Of a stretch of 64,000 nt of DNA, positions 51,940 to 61,750 are shown piece by piece. Both the position numbers and the translations under genes were made by a program. This stretch comes from Scalindua sp964344685. GTDB taxonomy: Bacteria > Planctomycetota > Brocadiia > Brocadiales > Scalinduaceae. Positions within the stretch are counted from its first letter, which is position 1, and each line of letters opens with the position of its first letter. The notes below the pieces were generated by a model. It was not told the origin of the DNA, ran no database searches, and saw nothing but the letters and a program-made list of their open reading frames with translations. Where the stretch lies: NCBI GenBank assembly GCA_964344685.1, contig CAYFOK010000005.1, positions 62,001 through 126,000 on the forward strand, given 5' to 3'.

Positions 51940-52652
51940 TCTATCAGCCCGCCAAACCTTCTTTCCCTTTTCGCATAATCTTTTAAAGCTGCTTCCAGGT
52001 GCTTTTTCTTAAAATCCGGCCAATAGACTGATGTGAACCACAACTCCGCATAAGAGACCTCCCATAGCAGAAAATTACTTACACGCATCTCACCACCTGT
52101 TCTAATAAGTAAATCGGGATCAGACATACCCGCTGTATACATGTACTCCTTAAAAACATCGTCATCAATGTCTTTAAGCTTGCGTGTTCCTTTCTTCACA
52201 TCTGCTGCAAGTTGCTTTGTTGCATCTATTATCTCTGTTCTTCCACCATAATTCAGCGCAAGACACAGTATCATCCCTTTATTATTTTTGCTCTCATTAA
52301 TACTGATAGACAGCTCTTTCTTTACGTTATCAGGCAGAGCTTCTGTCCGTCCGATTGTTTTCAGTATGATGTCATTATCTTGTATTGTTTTTCTTTCTGC
52401 GATCAGAAATTTTTTCAACATCCTCATCAGAAAGTTTACTTCAGTTTTTGAACGTTTCCAATTCTCATTTGAGAACGCGTAGAGTGTCAACTGGCCTATA
52501 TGTTTCTTAGCACACTCCGTCGTTATTTCCCTGACAGAATTAACACCCTCTTCATGCCCCCTGACCCTCATGAAGCCTCTTTTTTTTGCCCAACGTCCGT
52601 TTCCGTCCATGATAATAGCAATGTGATTTGGCAGTTTGTTTTTTTTAGTCAT
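51936..52652 (-). CDS. uppS: Isoprenyl (undecaprenyl) diphosphate synthase UppS
   Basis: 238 residues. Motifs: HIAIIMDGNGRWAKKRGFMR, GHEEGVNSVREITTECAKK, LTLYAFSNENWKRSKTEVNF, LCLALNYGGRTEIIDATKQL, DPDLLIRTGGEMRVSNFLLW, ELWFTSVYWPDFKKKHLEAA. Provides the C55 lipid carrier for peptidoglycan. 3 bases after purA. Confidence 0.97.
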   Translation of the reverse strand: MTKKNKLPNHIAIIMDGNGRWAKKRGFMRVRGHEEGVNSVREITTECAKKHIGQLTLYAFSNENWKRSKTEVNFLMRMLKKFLIAERKTIQDNDIILKTIGRTEALPDNVKKELSISINESKNNKGMILCLALNYGGRTEIIDATKQLAADVKKGTRKLKDIDDDVFKEYMYTAGMSDPDLLIRTGGEMRVSNFLLWEVSYAELWFTSVYWPDFKKKHLEAALKDYAKRERRFGGLIE

Positions 52653-52655
52653 TAT

Positions 52656-53930
52656 TCAAATACTGATAATCTGCGAACGTTCCGGACCGACAGAGACCAT
52701 TTCCACCTTCACTCCAACAATTTCTTCTATTGTTTTAATATAATCAACAGCCTTATCCGGCAGATTTTCTGCACTTCTAACGTTAGAGGTATCTTCACAC
52801 CAGCCGGATACTTCTTCATAGACCAGCTCACAATTATTTAAAATATCTAAATCTGCAGGAAAGGTATTATACAATTTCCCATTATTTTTATATCCCGTAC
52901 AAATCCTGATAGTTTCTTGATCGTCAAGTACATCCAGTTTGGTTACAATAAGCGAGTCCACACCGCTGATTCTTACAGAGTGCTGTATCGCCACCGCATC
53001 AAACCATCCACACCGCCTGGGCCTGCCGGTAGTAGATCCAAACTCACCGCCTTTTATACGAATATGCTCTCCCTGTTCACCTTCAACTTCTGTAGGAAAA
53101 GGGCCGCTGCCCACCCTGGTCGTGTATGCCTTGGTTATTCCAATGATATTATGAATCTGCTTGGGCGAGACCCCAATGCCGGAAGAGACTCCACCTGCTG
53201 CTGAATTAGACGATGTAGTAAAGGGATACGTCCCGAAATCCACATCCAGTAATGTGCCCTGGGCTCCTTCAAAAAGGATTTTCTGATTATCATTTATAGC
53301 CTTTGCCATTAAGTCAACAGTATCGCATACAAACGGAGACATTTTATCGGCATACGTGCAATACTCTTCAAAAATTTCTTCCCAGGAAACAGGTTCGTCA
53401 TTAAACACGTTAACAAAAATTCTGTTCTTCTCTTCTACATTCTTTTTGAGTTTCTCCTTAAAATACTCTTTATGCATCAGTTCAGCGACACGTATACCTT
53501 CCCGTGATATCTTATCGGTATAACACGGTCCAATGCCCCGTCCGGTTGTACCAATCATCGAATTACCCTTCTGCTTTTCCTGGAGTAAATCCAGTTTCTT
53601 ATGGTACGGGAAAACGACATGTGCACGGTCGCTGACAAATAAATTTCCATTTACATTAAAATTCTTCTTTGCCAATCCATCAATTTCATCCAGCAACAGC
53701 TTTGGATCCAGGACAATTCCGTTACCAATCACACATTTTTTGTCCTGATGCAGTATTCCTGACGGTATTAAGTGAAAAACAAACTTTTCATCACCTATAA
53801 TAAGCGTATGCCCCGCATTGCCTCCCCCCTGATACCTGACGATAACATCAAAATCCTTTGCCATGATATCTATAATTTTACCTTTACCTTCGTCTCCCCA
53901 CTGTAACCCAATAACACAGGTATTTGCCAT
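52656..53930 (-). CDS. purA: Adenylosuccinate synthetase PurA
   Basis: 424 residues. N-terminal VIGLQWGDEGKGKIIDIMAK, VRYQGGGNAGHTLIIGDEKF, MIGTTGRGIGPCYTDKISRE, ILFEGAQGTLLDVDFGTYPF, TTGRPRRCGWFDAVAIQHSV and the late DYIKTIEEIVGVKVEMVSVG. Makes adenylosuccinate from IMP and aspartate with GTP. First gene of the uppS-cdsA-phoH-ybeY run. Confidence 0.97.
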   Translation of the reverse strand: MANTCVIGLQWGDEGKGKIIDIMAKDFDVIVRYQGGGNAGHTLIIGDEKFVFHLIPSGILHQDKKCVIGNGIVLDPKLLLDEIDGLAKKNFNVNGNLFVSDRAHVVFPYHKKLDLLQEKQKGNSMIGTTGRGIGPCYTDKISREGIRVAELMHKEYFKEKLKKNVEEKNRIFVNVFNDEPVSWEEIFEEYCTYADKMSPFVCDTVDLMAKAINDNQKILFEGAQGTLLDVDFGTYPFTTSSNSAAGGVSSGIGVSPKQIHNIIGITKAYTTRVGSGPFPTEVEGEQGEHIRIKGGEFGSTTGRPRRCGWFDAVAIQHSVRISGVDSLIVTKLDVLDDQETIRICTGYKNNGKLYNTFPADLDILNNCELVYEEVSGWCEDTSNVRSAENLPDKAVDYIKTIEEIVGVKVEMVSVGPERSQIISI

Positions 53931-54440
53931 AAACCACTCACTTCCTGATCAATAATATGTATATTCAGTAGAAAATAAATAAACCGCTTAAAATACAGAA
54001 GCTATTGATAAATATGAACTTGCAATTATAGATTATTAGCTTTAAATGTCAACAAGAATAAGAATTCGGCATATTCTTACAATATTGAATTTTGGTTGAT
54101 TATTATCCTGCTTTCAGCAATCTACCTGTTGAAACAAGGTTAAAACATAATTTACACTCATTAATCACATTTCAGGTACAATATTGCATAATTAATGAAT
54201 CACTAATCTGGAAGGAAGAAACTACTGTAAGAATATACTAGATTGTCCTAAGCCAAACGGAGAAAAATTGATTATTACAAAACGAAGGAACATATTCAGT
54301 TTACATGAGTATTTGATTTTTAACTATTGGTAAAATATTAAAACGTGAGTGCCGGTTTTGACATGTATATTGTGTAAATTAATTTTTTCAATTGCTAATA
54401 ATTTATGTGTTAAACACTGAACCTGAGCTTACCATTTACG
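53931..54440. other. Intergenic region, no gene recognised
   Basis: 510 bases of AT-rich DNA upstream of purA and downstream of the first sensor kinase. No coding potential, tRNA, riboswitch or recognised dispersed repeat was seen; the purA promoter must lie at its left part, but no box can be named with confidence. Confidence 0.4.
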
Positions 54441-56510
54441 TTATATCTGGATGTTGTCCTTTTTCACCATTGTCTCAATGGGTAAATCAATGATGAATGT
54501 TGTCCCTTTTCCTTCTTCACTCTCTACACTGACTTTTCCATGGTGGTTTTCTATAATAGTATATAACATGCTTAGTCCAAGACCAACCCCATCGCCTTCT
54601 TTCTTAGTAGTATAAAAGGGTTCAAATATCTTTTTAAGATTCTTCTTGTCTATGCCACAGCCGTTGTCAGTATATCTTATCCTGACCGAGGGATTTTCAT
54701 CTGTTTCAATACTCTGCGTGGTAATTGTTATCGTGCCGCCATCAGGCATGGCGTCTCTCGCGTTAGTTGTCAGATTCAGGAAAACCTGTCTCAATTCATC
54801 GCTGCTTCCCATAATTTTAGGCAAGTCAGAATCAAACTCATTTACAAAGCTTATGTTGCCTAATTTCAACTCGGGTCCTATGATTGATATTATGTTCTCT
54901 AACAGGCGGTTTATATTAACTGTAGCAACATTCCGTTTTGACATCCTTGAGTATCTCAGTAAACCATCAGTAATCTTCACAATTCGTGCAATCTCCTCTT
55001 GAATTGATATCAGGTCTTCTTCTGTCTTTGATCCCTTTTCTACATTCATCAATAATAACTGGACATGGGATGAAATAATATTTACGGAATTTAAAACCTC
55101 ATGGAATATACCTGCCGTAAGTTGGCCAAGAGATGCCATCTTATATGAAGCCATTACTTGATCCTTCATTTTCTCGCGTTCGGTGATATCTATTATGAAT
55201 TCTATCATCTGAACGACATCCCCTTTATCATCAAATAACGGGTAGCCATGCACCTCAACCTTTCTTCGTTTGCCATCATTATCGAAATGAATATGTTCCA
55301 CTGTTGCCGGTTTCTTTGTTCTTTTTACTTCATTAAGCGGACAAAGTATTTCCTCACACGGGGTATTTCTTTTGTGTGTAAATAACCCATAACATGTTGT
55401 CTTTTGTGATAAATCACCGGCACTGGTGGCACTATTTGCCATTTTGATCGTGTAGTCATTGGCATCTACAACATAAAAGGGCTGTGTGATAGATTCGAAT
55501 ACGTTGTTTAAAAAATCTTTTTGTTTTCTGATTTGTTCCTCTGCACGTTTGTGTTCTGAGATTTCAATACGGAGAGCTTTATCTGACTTTCTCAGCTCCG
55601 CAGTACGTTCGGTAACACGGCGATCAAGGGTGTCAGTAAGTGCCCTGAGTTCTTCAATAGCTCGATTACGCTCGTTCACCACCAGTATCTGATACAGAGA
55701 AAAGCCCAGCATGGGGATGATGTAACCGAAGACCTTATAAACGTGAGCAATGTCAAAGCAAGGGTCAAAGAGTACCCTGGAGAATGACATAATAAATTGG
55801 CCTACTGTATTAGCGGCAATCGAAAAGGCTACACACAGGATCAGTAAGTTGTAAGTTCGATGATACAACCGTATGATACCGAACAGGGCCATACAGAAAA
55901 TGAAGGCAGATAAGAAATCTACCGGTCGGGAGATGGCCCAATCCGGAAAGATGAACTGTGGTAGAGGTAAGTAGAAGACTCCTACCGTTAACAGAGAAAC
56001 AATTATCACTGTAATGGGGCAAATCCAAAGCGCCTCGGTATGCGAGTTATGGCTTTTGCCTGACATTATGGGAAGAAATGGCACGACGGAAAGGATTGTG
56101 GCCATTACAAAACGCCCCGTAACATATGTGCCGGGAATGAACTTTGCCAGAGAGGAGACCGGCAGTCCAATCCAATCATGGAAACTGCTGAATCCCATAA
56201 ATCCGTGTGCAAAATCCTCAGCCCCGTTTATGAAGAAGGCCAGGCCTATAAAGAGAAATAATCGGCTGGAAAGTGCCCAGAAGTGCACAATAAAGATAAA
56301 ACCTGAGACCATACCGCATATGGCACCTACCATCTCTATCATACCATGGAGGTCTGCAGATCCCATGTATGATGACTGTATTAAGAATGGAAAAATAGAC
56401 GCGAGGACAACTATCCACACACCTATGAAGATTATATGATAATATTTACCTGACTTAAAAGAAACGGATGAGTTGAAGACGGTGTGTTGTATTCCGGAAA
56501 CATGTTGCAT
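54441..56510 (-). CDS. Membrane sensor histidine kinase with PAS domain
   Basis: 689 residues. About seven or eight N-terminal helices (30-275; for example FIGVWIVVLASIFPFLIQSS, LWICPITVIIVSLLTVGVFY) resemble MASE-type membrane sensor domains. A coiled coil (280-330) leads to a Cys-rich PAS domain (331-446, with TTCYGLFTHK, CEEILCPLNEV). The dimerisation box has the phospho-His at about 470 in AGIFHEVLNSVNIISSHVQ; the catalytic domain shows ELRQVFLNLTTNARDAMPDG (N box), YTDNGCGIDKKN and EGDGVGLGLSMLY. The receiver partner may be the gene 116 bases downstream in the upstream direction (56627-56995), encoded before it. Signal unknown. Confidence 0.88.
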   Translation of the reverse strand: MQHVSGIQHTVFNSSVSFKSGKYYHIIFIGVWIVVLASIFPFLIQSSYMGSADLHGMIEMVGAICGMVSGFIFIVHFWALSSRLFLFIGLAFFINGAEDFAHGFMGFSSFHDWIGLPVSSLAKFIPGTYVTGRFVMATILSVVPFLPIMSGKSHNSHTEALWICPITVIIVSLLTVGVFYLPLPQFIFPDWAISRPVDFLSAFIFCMALFGIIRLYHRTYNLLILCVAFSIAANTVGQFIMSFSRVLFDPCFDIAHVYKVFGYIIPMLGFSLYQILVVNERNRAIEELRALTDTLDRRVTERTAELRKSDKALRIEISEHKRAEEQIRKQKDFLNNVFESITQPFYVVDANDYTIKMANSATSAGDLSQKTTCYGLFTHKRNTPCEEILCPLNEVKRTKKPATVEHIHFDNDGKRRKVEVHGYPLFDDKGDVVQMIEFIIDITEREKMKDQVMASYKMASLGQLTAGIFHEVLNSVNIISSHVQLLLMNVEKGSKTEEDLISIQEEIARIVKITDGLLRYSRMSKRNVATVNINRLLENIISIIGPELKLGNISFVNEFDSDLPKIMGSSDELRQVFLNLTTNARDAMPDGGTITITTQSIETDENPSVRIRYTDNGCGIDKKNLKKIFEPFYTTKKEGDGVGLGLSMLYTIIENHHGKVSVESEEGKGTTFIIDLPIETMVKKDNIQI

Positions 56511-56626
56511 TTGTATAAACTCCTAATAATTTTATAGCAACTAAAACAATTGAAACAAAAATAATCCATTAATTTGCAGTTTATTCCATCTTATAAATCC
56601 ATGTTCCTTTATATAATTATATGATA

Positions 56627-56995
56627 TTATTTTTTCCTCAACACAAGGTCAACAAGAAGACTGGTCTCAAGATAATTAAAATCAATAGGCTTGGTTACAT
56701 ATTCGTCTGCCCCTGCCTTTAAGGCTTCCTTACCAATATGTTCCTCTTTAACGGCAGTTACCATTATAATACCAACATCCCTGTCAAACTCTCTTATCCG
56801 TTTCAAGGCCTCTGTGCCTTCCATCCCGGGCATTCTTATATCCAAGAGCAAGGCATCCGGCTTTTCACTCTTTACCTTTTCGATCGCATCCTCACCGCTA
56901 TTGGACATAATTACGTCATAACCTTTCATTTCCAGAAATCTTTTGAGAAGTTCACACGCCTTTACCTCGTCATCTACTACCAGTATTTTACTCAA
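56627..56995 (-). CDS. Single-domain response regulator (CheY-like)
   Basis: 122 residues, receiver only. Acidic pocket MSKILVVDDEVKACELLKRF, phosphoacceptor Asp52 in ALLLDIRMPGMEGTE, Thr in GIIMVTAV and Lys102 in DEYVTKPIDF. No output domain, so it probably acts by protein contact or in a phosphorelay. It lies 116 bases upstream of the sensor kinase at 54.4-56.5 kb on the same strand, so they are probably one operon. Confidence 0.92.
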   Translation of the reverse strand: MSKILVVDDEVKACELLKRFLEMKGYDVIMSNSGEDAIEKVKSEKPDALLLDIRMPGMEGTEALKRIREFDRDVGIIMVTAVKEEHIGKEALKAGADEYVTKPIDFNYLETSLLVDLVLRKK

Positions 56996-57043
56996 TAATC
57001 TACTCCTTTCATTGTCTGCTGGTTATTAGTTATTAGTGAGATA

Positions 57044-57260
57044 CTATCCGAAATAATCATCCCCTGATATTTTCTCAGAATCATGATCTCTATACTTTTT
57101 CCTTATTATCTTTCTTGACATAATATCAAGAAAGATTCTCGATTCAAGAAATGAGACCTGAACTGGCTTTGATATATAGTCATCCGCACCCATTCTAATG
57201 CTTCGTCCGCAATACCCTCGTCTATAATCGCTGTCAGCATTATAATGCCAACATCCTTTA
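57044..57260 (-). pseudogene. Decayed response-regulator receiver gene
   Basis: On the minus strand the first frame reads KDVGIIMLTAIIDEGIADEA, then a one-base deletion near 57198 shifts to RMGADDYISKPVQVSFLESR and on to FGstop at 57044. This matches the C-terminal half of the neighbouring receiver (DVGIIMVTA...KAGADEYVTKPID). The N-terminal half with the Asp pocket is gone, replaced by repeat-type DNA. Confidence 0.8.
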
Positions 57261-57381
57261 GGATTTATGATTTTCTATTATTGATTGTTTATTCGTTTTT
57301 TGGGCTGCCTTTTTTGTTGTGATAAAATTAGAAATTAGTTCATTAGTTTCCATGCTTTTCTCCATAATAAAATTTTTTGAT

Positions 57382-57432
57382 TTCCCATCGCCAATCTCCA
57401 ATATTCAATCTGCAATCTACAATCCACATCCC
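57382..57432. repeat. caatct-rich dispersed repeat
   Basis: Reads cgccaatctccaatattcaa then tctgcaatctacaatccaca: tandem near-copies of a caatct/caatat word. This class of short AATCTGCAATCTAC-type stretch recurs between genes in many environmental genomes (general knowledge). Confidence 0.6.
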
Positions 57433-57473
57433 TTAACCGGCAAATCAAACACAACCTTTAACCCGTTGATCCT

Positions 57474-58718
57474 TCACACAGAAGAGGCTTCTTCTTTTTG
57501 CTCCAGGGATACGGGAAGATAGATGGTGAAGGCTGTACCTGCTCCTTTTTCAGACTCAACAGAGATATGCCCCTCATGTTTCCCGATAATTGCATAACTG
57601 ATTGCAAGCCCAAGCCCGCTCCCCTTCTCTTTAGTAGTAAAATAGGGATCAAAAACCTTTTGTAGAAATTCATGAGGTATTCCTGAACCCTCATCTTTTA
57701 TAGACACCTTTACATATTTTCCTTCATTTATAGGTAATGCATCTTCACTTGAAATGCTTCTGTTCTCAGCTGCTATTGTAATTTTACCGCCCCTGGGCAT
57801 TGCCTGTCTGGCATTGAAGATAATATTGTTGAAAACCTGATTCATCTGGCCCTTATCTACGGCGATCGGCCATATGTCATCCGGGAAGTCAGGCTCATAA
57901 ATGATCTTTGAACCACTCAATGCAAGGGTGGCTGATTCCATTATTAATGATGCAATAGAGATAGTCTGCTTAACAGGTTCTCCGCATTTAGAGAATGATC
58001 CAAGCTGCTTTGTTAAATTTTTTGCTTCTTTAGTTGCCTTTTCTATATAAGATAAATATCCAAATATTTCTTCTGTTGGATTTGTACAACTTTTTGCAAA
58101 CGTCACGTTATAGAGGACTATTGATAAGAAATTATTGAAATCATGAGCAATGCCTGCTGCAAGAGTTCTCAACGATTCAAGTTTCTGTGCCTTTATAATA
58201 TCCGCTTCCATCTTCTTACGCAATCTGATCTCATTCTCAAGATCCACAACCTTCTTTTCAAGTTTTTCTACCAGGCGCTTACTATACCCTGCAAAATAGT
58301 CTTTGTCTCCATTTATTGGGCTTTCTATCGTTACAAGGTCTTGATCCGGAGTCTCTTTGATAGTATCCTCTACAATCTTCAGCAGCTTATCCATGTCTAA
58401 TGGTTTAACAATAAACTTTGCTGCACCCAGCTTCATGGCAAACTCTTCATCCTTTTTGCTTACATATGTAGCAGTGTAGAAAATAATAGGTATAGACATC
58501 AACTTATCATTAGTTTTACACTCCCTGCACAACTGGAACCCATCCATCTCAGGCATTAGTATATCGGTTATGATAAGGTCAATCGGACCATTTTCCAGCT
58601 TCTTCAAGGCTTCAACACCGTTTCCGGCAGTTACCGCTTCATGTCCTTTTGCCTGCAGATATCGCCTGAGAATATCACACGCCTTTATTTCATCATCTAC
58701 AACTAATATCTTACTCAT
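57474..58718 (-). CDS. Receiver - histidine kinase hybrid without a membrane domain
   Basis: 414 residues. N-terminal receiver (1-120; Asp52 in LIITDILMPEMDGFQ, Lys105 in KFIVKPLDM), a coiled linker (140-180), then a kinase with phospho-His about 192 in LAAGIAHDFNNFLSIVLYN, a different box from the other kinases here. Catalytic domain: MNQVFNNIIFNARQAMPRGG, IKDEGSGIPHEFLQKVFDPY, GSGLGLAISYAIIG and FTIYLPVS. Soluble hybrid, so its signal comes through the receiver. Just upstream, a kinase-tail remnant reads GLKVVFDLPVKG. Ends before a 478-base decayed spacer. Confidence 0.9.
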   Translation of the reverse strand: MSKILVVDDEIKACDILRRYLQAKGHEAVTAGNGVEALKKLENGPIDLIITDILMPEMDGFQLCRECKTNDKLMSIPIIFYTATYVSKKDEEFAMKLGAAKFIVKPLDMDKLLKIVEDTIKETPDQDLVTIESPINGDKDYFAGYSKRLVEKLEKKVVDLENEIRLRKKMEADIIKAQKLESLRTLAAGIAHDFNNFLSIVLYNVTFAKSCTNPTEEIFGYLSYIEKATKEAKNLTKQLGSFSKCGEPVKQTISIASLIMESATLALSGSKIIYEPDFPDDIWPIAVDKGQMNQVFNNIIFNARQAMPRGGKITIAAENRSISSEDALPINEGKYVKVSIKDEGSGIPHEFLQKVFDPYFTTKEKGSGLGLAISYAIIGKHEGHISVESEKGAGTAFTIYLPVSLEQKEEASSV

Positions 58719-58800
58719 AAGTTACTCTCTTCACATTAATTCATTTTATAATGTACTCATGCCTCATCTAAACCTCCTTGTTTAAAATTCGACTGATAAC

Positions 58801-58836
58801 CAATGACTATTGACAAATGTCAAATAGCCAATAACA
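58801..58836. repeat. caaatg-type dispersed repeat after a kinase gene
   Basis: Reads caatgactattgacaaatgt then caaatagccaataacat, directly downstream of the 950-residue kinase stop. It matches 61751-61790, which sits in the same place relative to the next kinase. Confidence 0.65.
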
Positions 58837-58841
58837 TTTAC

Positions 58842-61694
58842 TCATCTCTTAACCGGCAACTCAAATATAAATGTTGTCCCTTTTCCTTCTTCACTTTCTA
58901 CTCTCATCTTCCCACCATTGCCTTCAATGATTGCATACGATGTGCATAGACCGAGTCCGACACCTTTAATCTCTTTTTTTGTACTGAAGAAAGGCTCAAA
59001 TACCTTATCAATGTCCTTCTCAGCAATACCGCAGCCTGTATCCTCAATTGATATCTCTACAAAATCTCCTGTGAGCAGGGTCCTGATGCTAAGTGTTCCA
59101 CCATCCGGCATTGCATCCATTGCATTGGTTATTGAATTCAGAAACACCTGCCTCAACTCTTCACCATGCACTGTAACCTCCGGTAGAGCCTTATCAAACA
59201 CTGTTATGTGTTTGATGCTTCTTACATTTAGTTCAGGCTCTATCAGAGACAATATATTCTCCAGCAGACTATTGATCTCAACTACCTCAGTTTCACCCTT
59301 ATCACTCCTGGAGAACTCCTGTAATTTCTCTGTTATGCTGACAATACGCTCAACCTCTTCTTTGATAGATTTCAAGTCCTTTTCTGCGCTTGAACCTTTT
59401 TCTGCATCCATCAATAACAGTTGAGTGTGGGCAGAAATTATGTTAACCGGATTCAGTATTTCATGAAAGACACTTCCTGTAAGCCTGCCTATTGACGACA
59501 TCTTATGAGATACTTTCAGCCGTTCATCCATCTGCCTGCGTTCTATAAATTGGGCTATCTGGCTGCCAATAGCCGACATCATATTAAGCAGATCACTGTC
59601 CGGCTCTTCTCTTTTTCGGCTGAAGAATTCCAGTACCCCGAGAACTCTTTCATTGATAATAATAGGGAAGCCAAATGCCCCATGCAGCCCTGCTTTCTCT
59701 GCAACGGATACGCGTAGAAAATTTGAGTCAGTAACAACATCGACTATCCATGCAGGTTTGCCGCTTGCCCATACACGTCCCGGCAATCCAACACCGAAGG
59801 CAAAACTTATCTCTCTTGTTGCCTTATTGAATTCAGATACTTTGATTCCCTGCACATGCCATAGTTCCGAACAACGCATAACATCGTCCTTACGGTCATG
59901 CAGCCACATCTCGCCAAACTCCCAATTCAGTGCTTCACATATCACCTGCAGAATTTTTTTAGAAGCGTCTTTCAGTGTAGTGGACTCAGACAATGTACGT
60001 GTCACAGCATATTGAGCATTAAGACGCCTCTCAGCTCTCTTACGATCAGTGATATCTCTTATTAAGCCAATCGCACACCATTTATCTTTTAATTTTACCG
60101 ACGAAAGGGATAATTCTATCGGAATTTCTGACCCATTTTTTCTAGTACCTGCCACTTCTACCGTTTTTCCTATCAGGTTACCTGTCCCAGTAGACCTGAA
60201 GCGTTCGAACCCTTCTTTATGTTTTTCTCGAAATCTCTCTGGTATAATTAAGTTGTAAATTTTTTTTCCTTCAGCTTCGTTTCGTAAGTGGCCAAAAATA
60301 CTTTCGGCTGATTTATTCCAATAAGATATTCTTTCATCATTATCCAGCATAATTATGGCATCATTAGCTGATTCACTTATACTTCTGAATTTATCTTCAC
60401 TTTCATGCAGCATATCCTCTATTCGTTTGCGTTCTGTGATATCTCTTACTATACCTATTGCATTCCATTTATCCTTAATCTTTACAGATGAAAGAGACAG
60501 CGATACCGGGAATTCAGTCCCGTCTTTCCTTACAGCAGGTAATCGCACTGTCTTTCCAACAACATTACCCTGGCCTGTATTCTTAAACTTTTCAAATCCT
60601 GCAATATGGTCTTCACGAAGATTCTCCGGTATAATCAAACTGGCAATTGAATTCCCAACCGCTTCGTCTCTTGAGTAGCCAAAAATCTCCTCTGCAGCCC
60701 TATTCCAGAATGAAACGTTACTCTCATTATCGATCATAATTATTGCATCTTTGGTGGAAGTACTTATCAGTTCAAATTTTTCTTTGCTTTCCCTCAATAA
60801 CTTTTCAATCTGTTTTCGCTCTTTTACCTCTTTGTCCAACTCATTACGTGAGACCGTAATCTCGTTTAAGCTTTTACCCATTTTATTAAATGATCTGGAA
60901 ACTTCTGCCATCTCTCCCGGCAATTCCTCTACCAGATAATCCAACTTACCTTCTGATACTGCACTTATACCATTATTTATTTTAGATAACGGAGTAAAAA
61001 TAGAACGTTTCAGCAAAAAAGCAATTAGAAAATAAACACTTATCAAACCGCCAACTTCAAACCAGAAATCACTTGCATTGGTATTCCAGGCAAGTGTTTC
61101 TAATTCAGTAGCAGGAATCTTGATACTCATAATCCCCCGTATCTCGCCAACTTTATAATCATATGCATCATAATAGTTAGTACGGATAGAAATATGCGCA
61201 TCTTCACGTTTGCCGTGGCATTTCAGACAGTACTCTTCAACCCATATAGGAGTTGAAAAATGGTAAAACAGCCTGCCCTCTTCAGACTTGTACGGAACAA
61301 ATCGTTCTTTTTCTGACGGGTTTTGATTGAAAAAGGCTATTGCCTCCTTTTCTATGGAATCTGCAGCATATTTTGGATTCCTGGGACGATCGGAAACATT
61401 ATTGAAGTAAATGTCATTAACAGACCAGTTTTTGAAATCCCCAGATATACGACTCATTGCAGAGGCAGGCAGGAAACCTATGGTTTCGTCTGTCAATGGT
61501 ATGCCACTTTGGAGAAACTGATGGTGATAGACACGGCGTACAGACATAAGTATGCTTCGTATATTCTGGGCATCAAATCTTATATCATCTATGATTTCAG
61601 TTTTGGTTTGCTGAAGGTGATTGTATTCTACCAGGACAAATGTGACCAGCAATATAACGAGAATACCCAGAGATACCTGTTTTTTCAGTTTCAT
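58842..61694 (-). CDS. Heme-type (CxxCH) sensor histidine kinase with two PAS and a GAF domain
   Basis: 950 residues. An N-terminal membrane helix (LGILVILLVTFVLVEYNHL) precedes a periplasmic region of the Tll0287/DUF3365 type that ends with the c-heme motif CLKCHG (Cys156-x2-Cys159-His160), followed by RTNYYDAYDYKVGEIRGIMS. A second helix (ISVYFLIAFLLKRSI, about 218-232) leads to HAMP (about 230-283), PAS-A (about 302-425), PAS-B (about 426-550), GAF (about 565-715; HGAFGFPIIINERVLGVLE), a box with H in TGSVFHEILNPVNIISAHTQ, and a catalytic domain with ELRQVFLNSITNAMDAMPDG and KGVGLGLCTSYAII. The heme motif suggests redox or gas sensing. Confidence 0.9.
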   Translation of the reverse strand: MKLKKQVSLGILVILLVTFVLVEYNHLQQTKTEIIDDIRFDAQNIRSILMSVRRVYHHQFLQSGIPLTDETIGFLPASAMSRISGDFKNWSVNDIYFNNVSDRPRNPKYAADSIEKEAIAFFNQNPSEKERFVPYKSEEGRLFYHFSTPIWVEEYCLKCHGKREDAHISIRTNYYDAYDYKVGEIRGIMSIKIPATELETLAWNTNASDFWFEVGGLISVYFLIAFLLKRSIFTPLSKINNGISAVSEGKLDYLVEELPGEMAEVSRSFNKMGKSLNEITVSRNELDKEVKERKQIEKLLRESKEKFELISTSTKDAIIMIDNESNVSFWNRAAEEIFGYSRDEAVGNSIASLIIPENLREDHIAGFEKFKNTGQGNVVGKTVRLPAVRKDGTEFPVSLSLSSVKIKDKWNAIGIVRDITERKRIEDMLHESEDKFRSISESANDAIIMLDNDERISYWNKSAESIFGHLRNEAEGKKIYNLIIPERFREKHKEGFERFRSTGTGNLIGKTVEVAGTRKNGSEIPIELSLSSVKLKDKWCAIGLIRDITDRKRAERRLNAQYAVTRTLSESTTLKDASKKILQVICEALNWEFGEMWLHDRKDDVMRCSELWHVQGIKVSEFNKATREISFAFGVGLPGRVWASGKPAWIVDVVTDSNFLRVSVAEKAGLHGAFGFPIIINERVLGVLEFFSRKREEPDSDLLNMMSAIGSQIAQFIERRQMDERLKVSHKMSSIGRLTGSVFHEILNPVNIISAHTQLLLMDAEKGSSAEKDLKSIKEEVERIVSITEKLQEFSRSDKGETEVVEINSLLENILSLIEPELNVRSIKHITVFDKALPEVTVHGEELRQVFLNSITNAMDAMPDGGTLSIRTLLTGDFVEISIEDTGCGIAEKDIDKVFEPFFSTKKEIKGVGLGLCTSYAIIEGNGGKMRVESEEGKGTTFIFELPVKR

Positions 61695-61750
61695 GATAAT
61701 GTAATTGATAAAGAATCACTTAAATTAAGGTCATTGATTATAAAGTTATT

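Larger units (their letters stand above)
56996..57473. other. Intergenic region with decayed response-regulator and kinase fragments and simple repeats
   Basis: 478 bases. Contains the frameshifted receiver fragment (57044-57260), a short ATPase-tail-like remnant (57420-57473) and a caatct-rich dispersed repeat (57382-57432). A ttattagttattagtgag run sits at 57021-57040. Confidence 0.7.
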
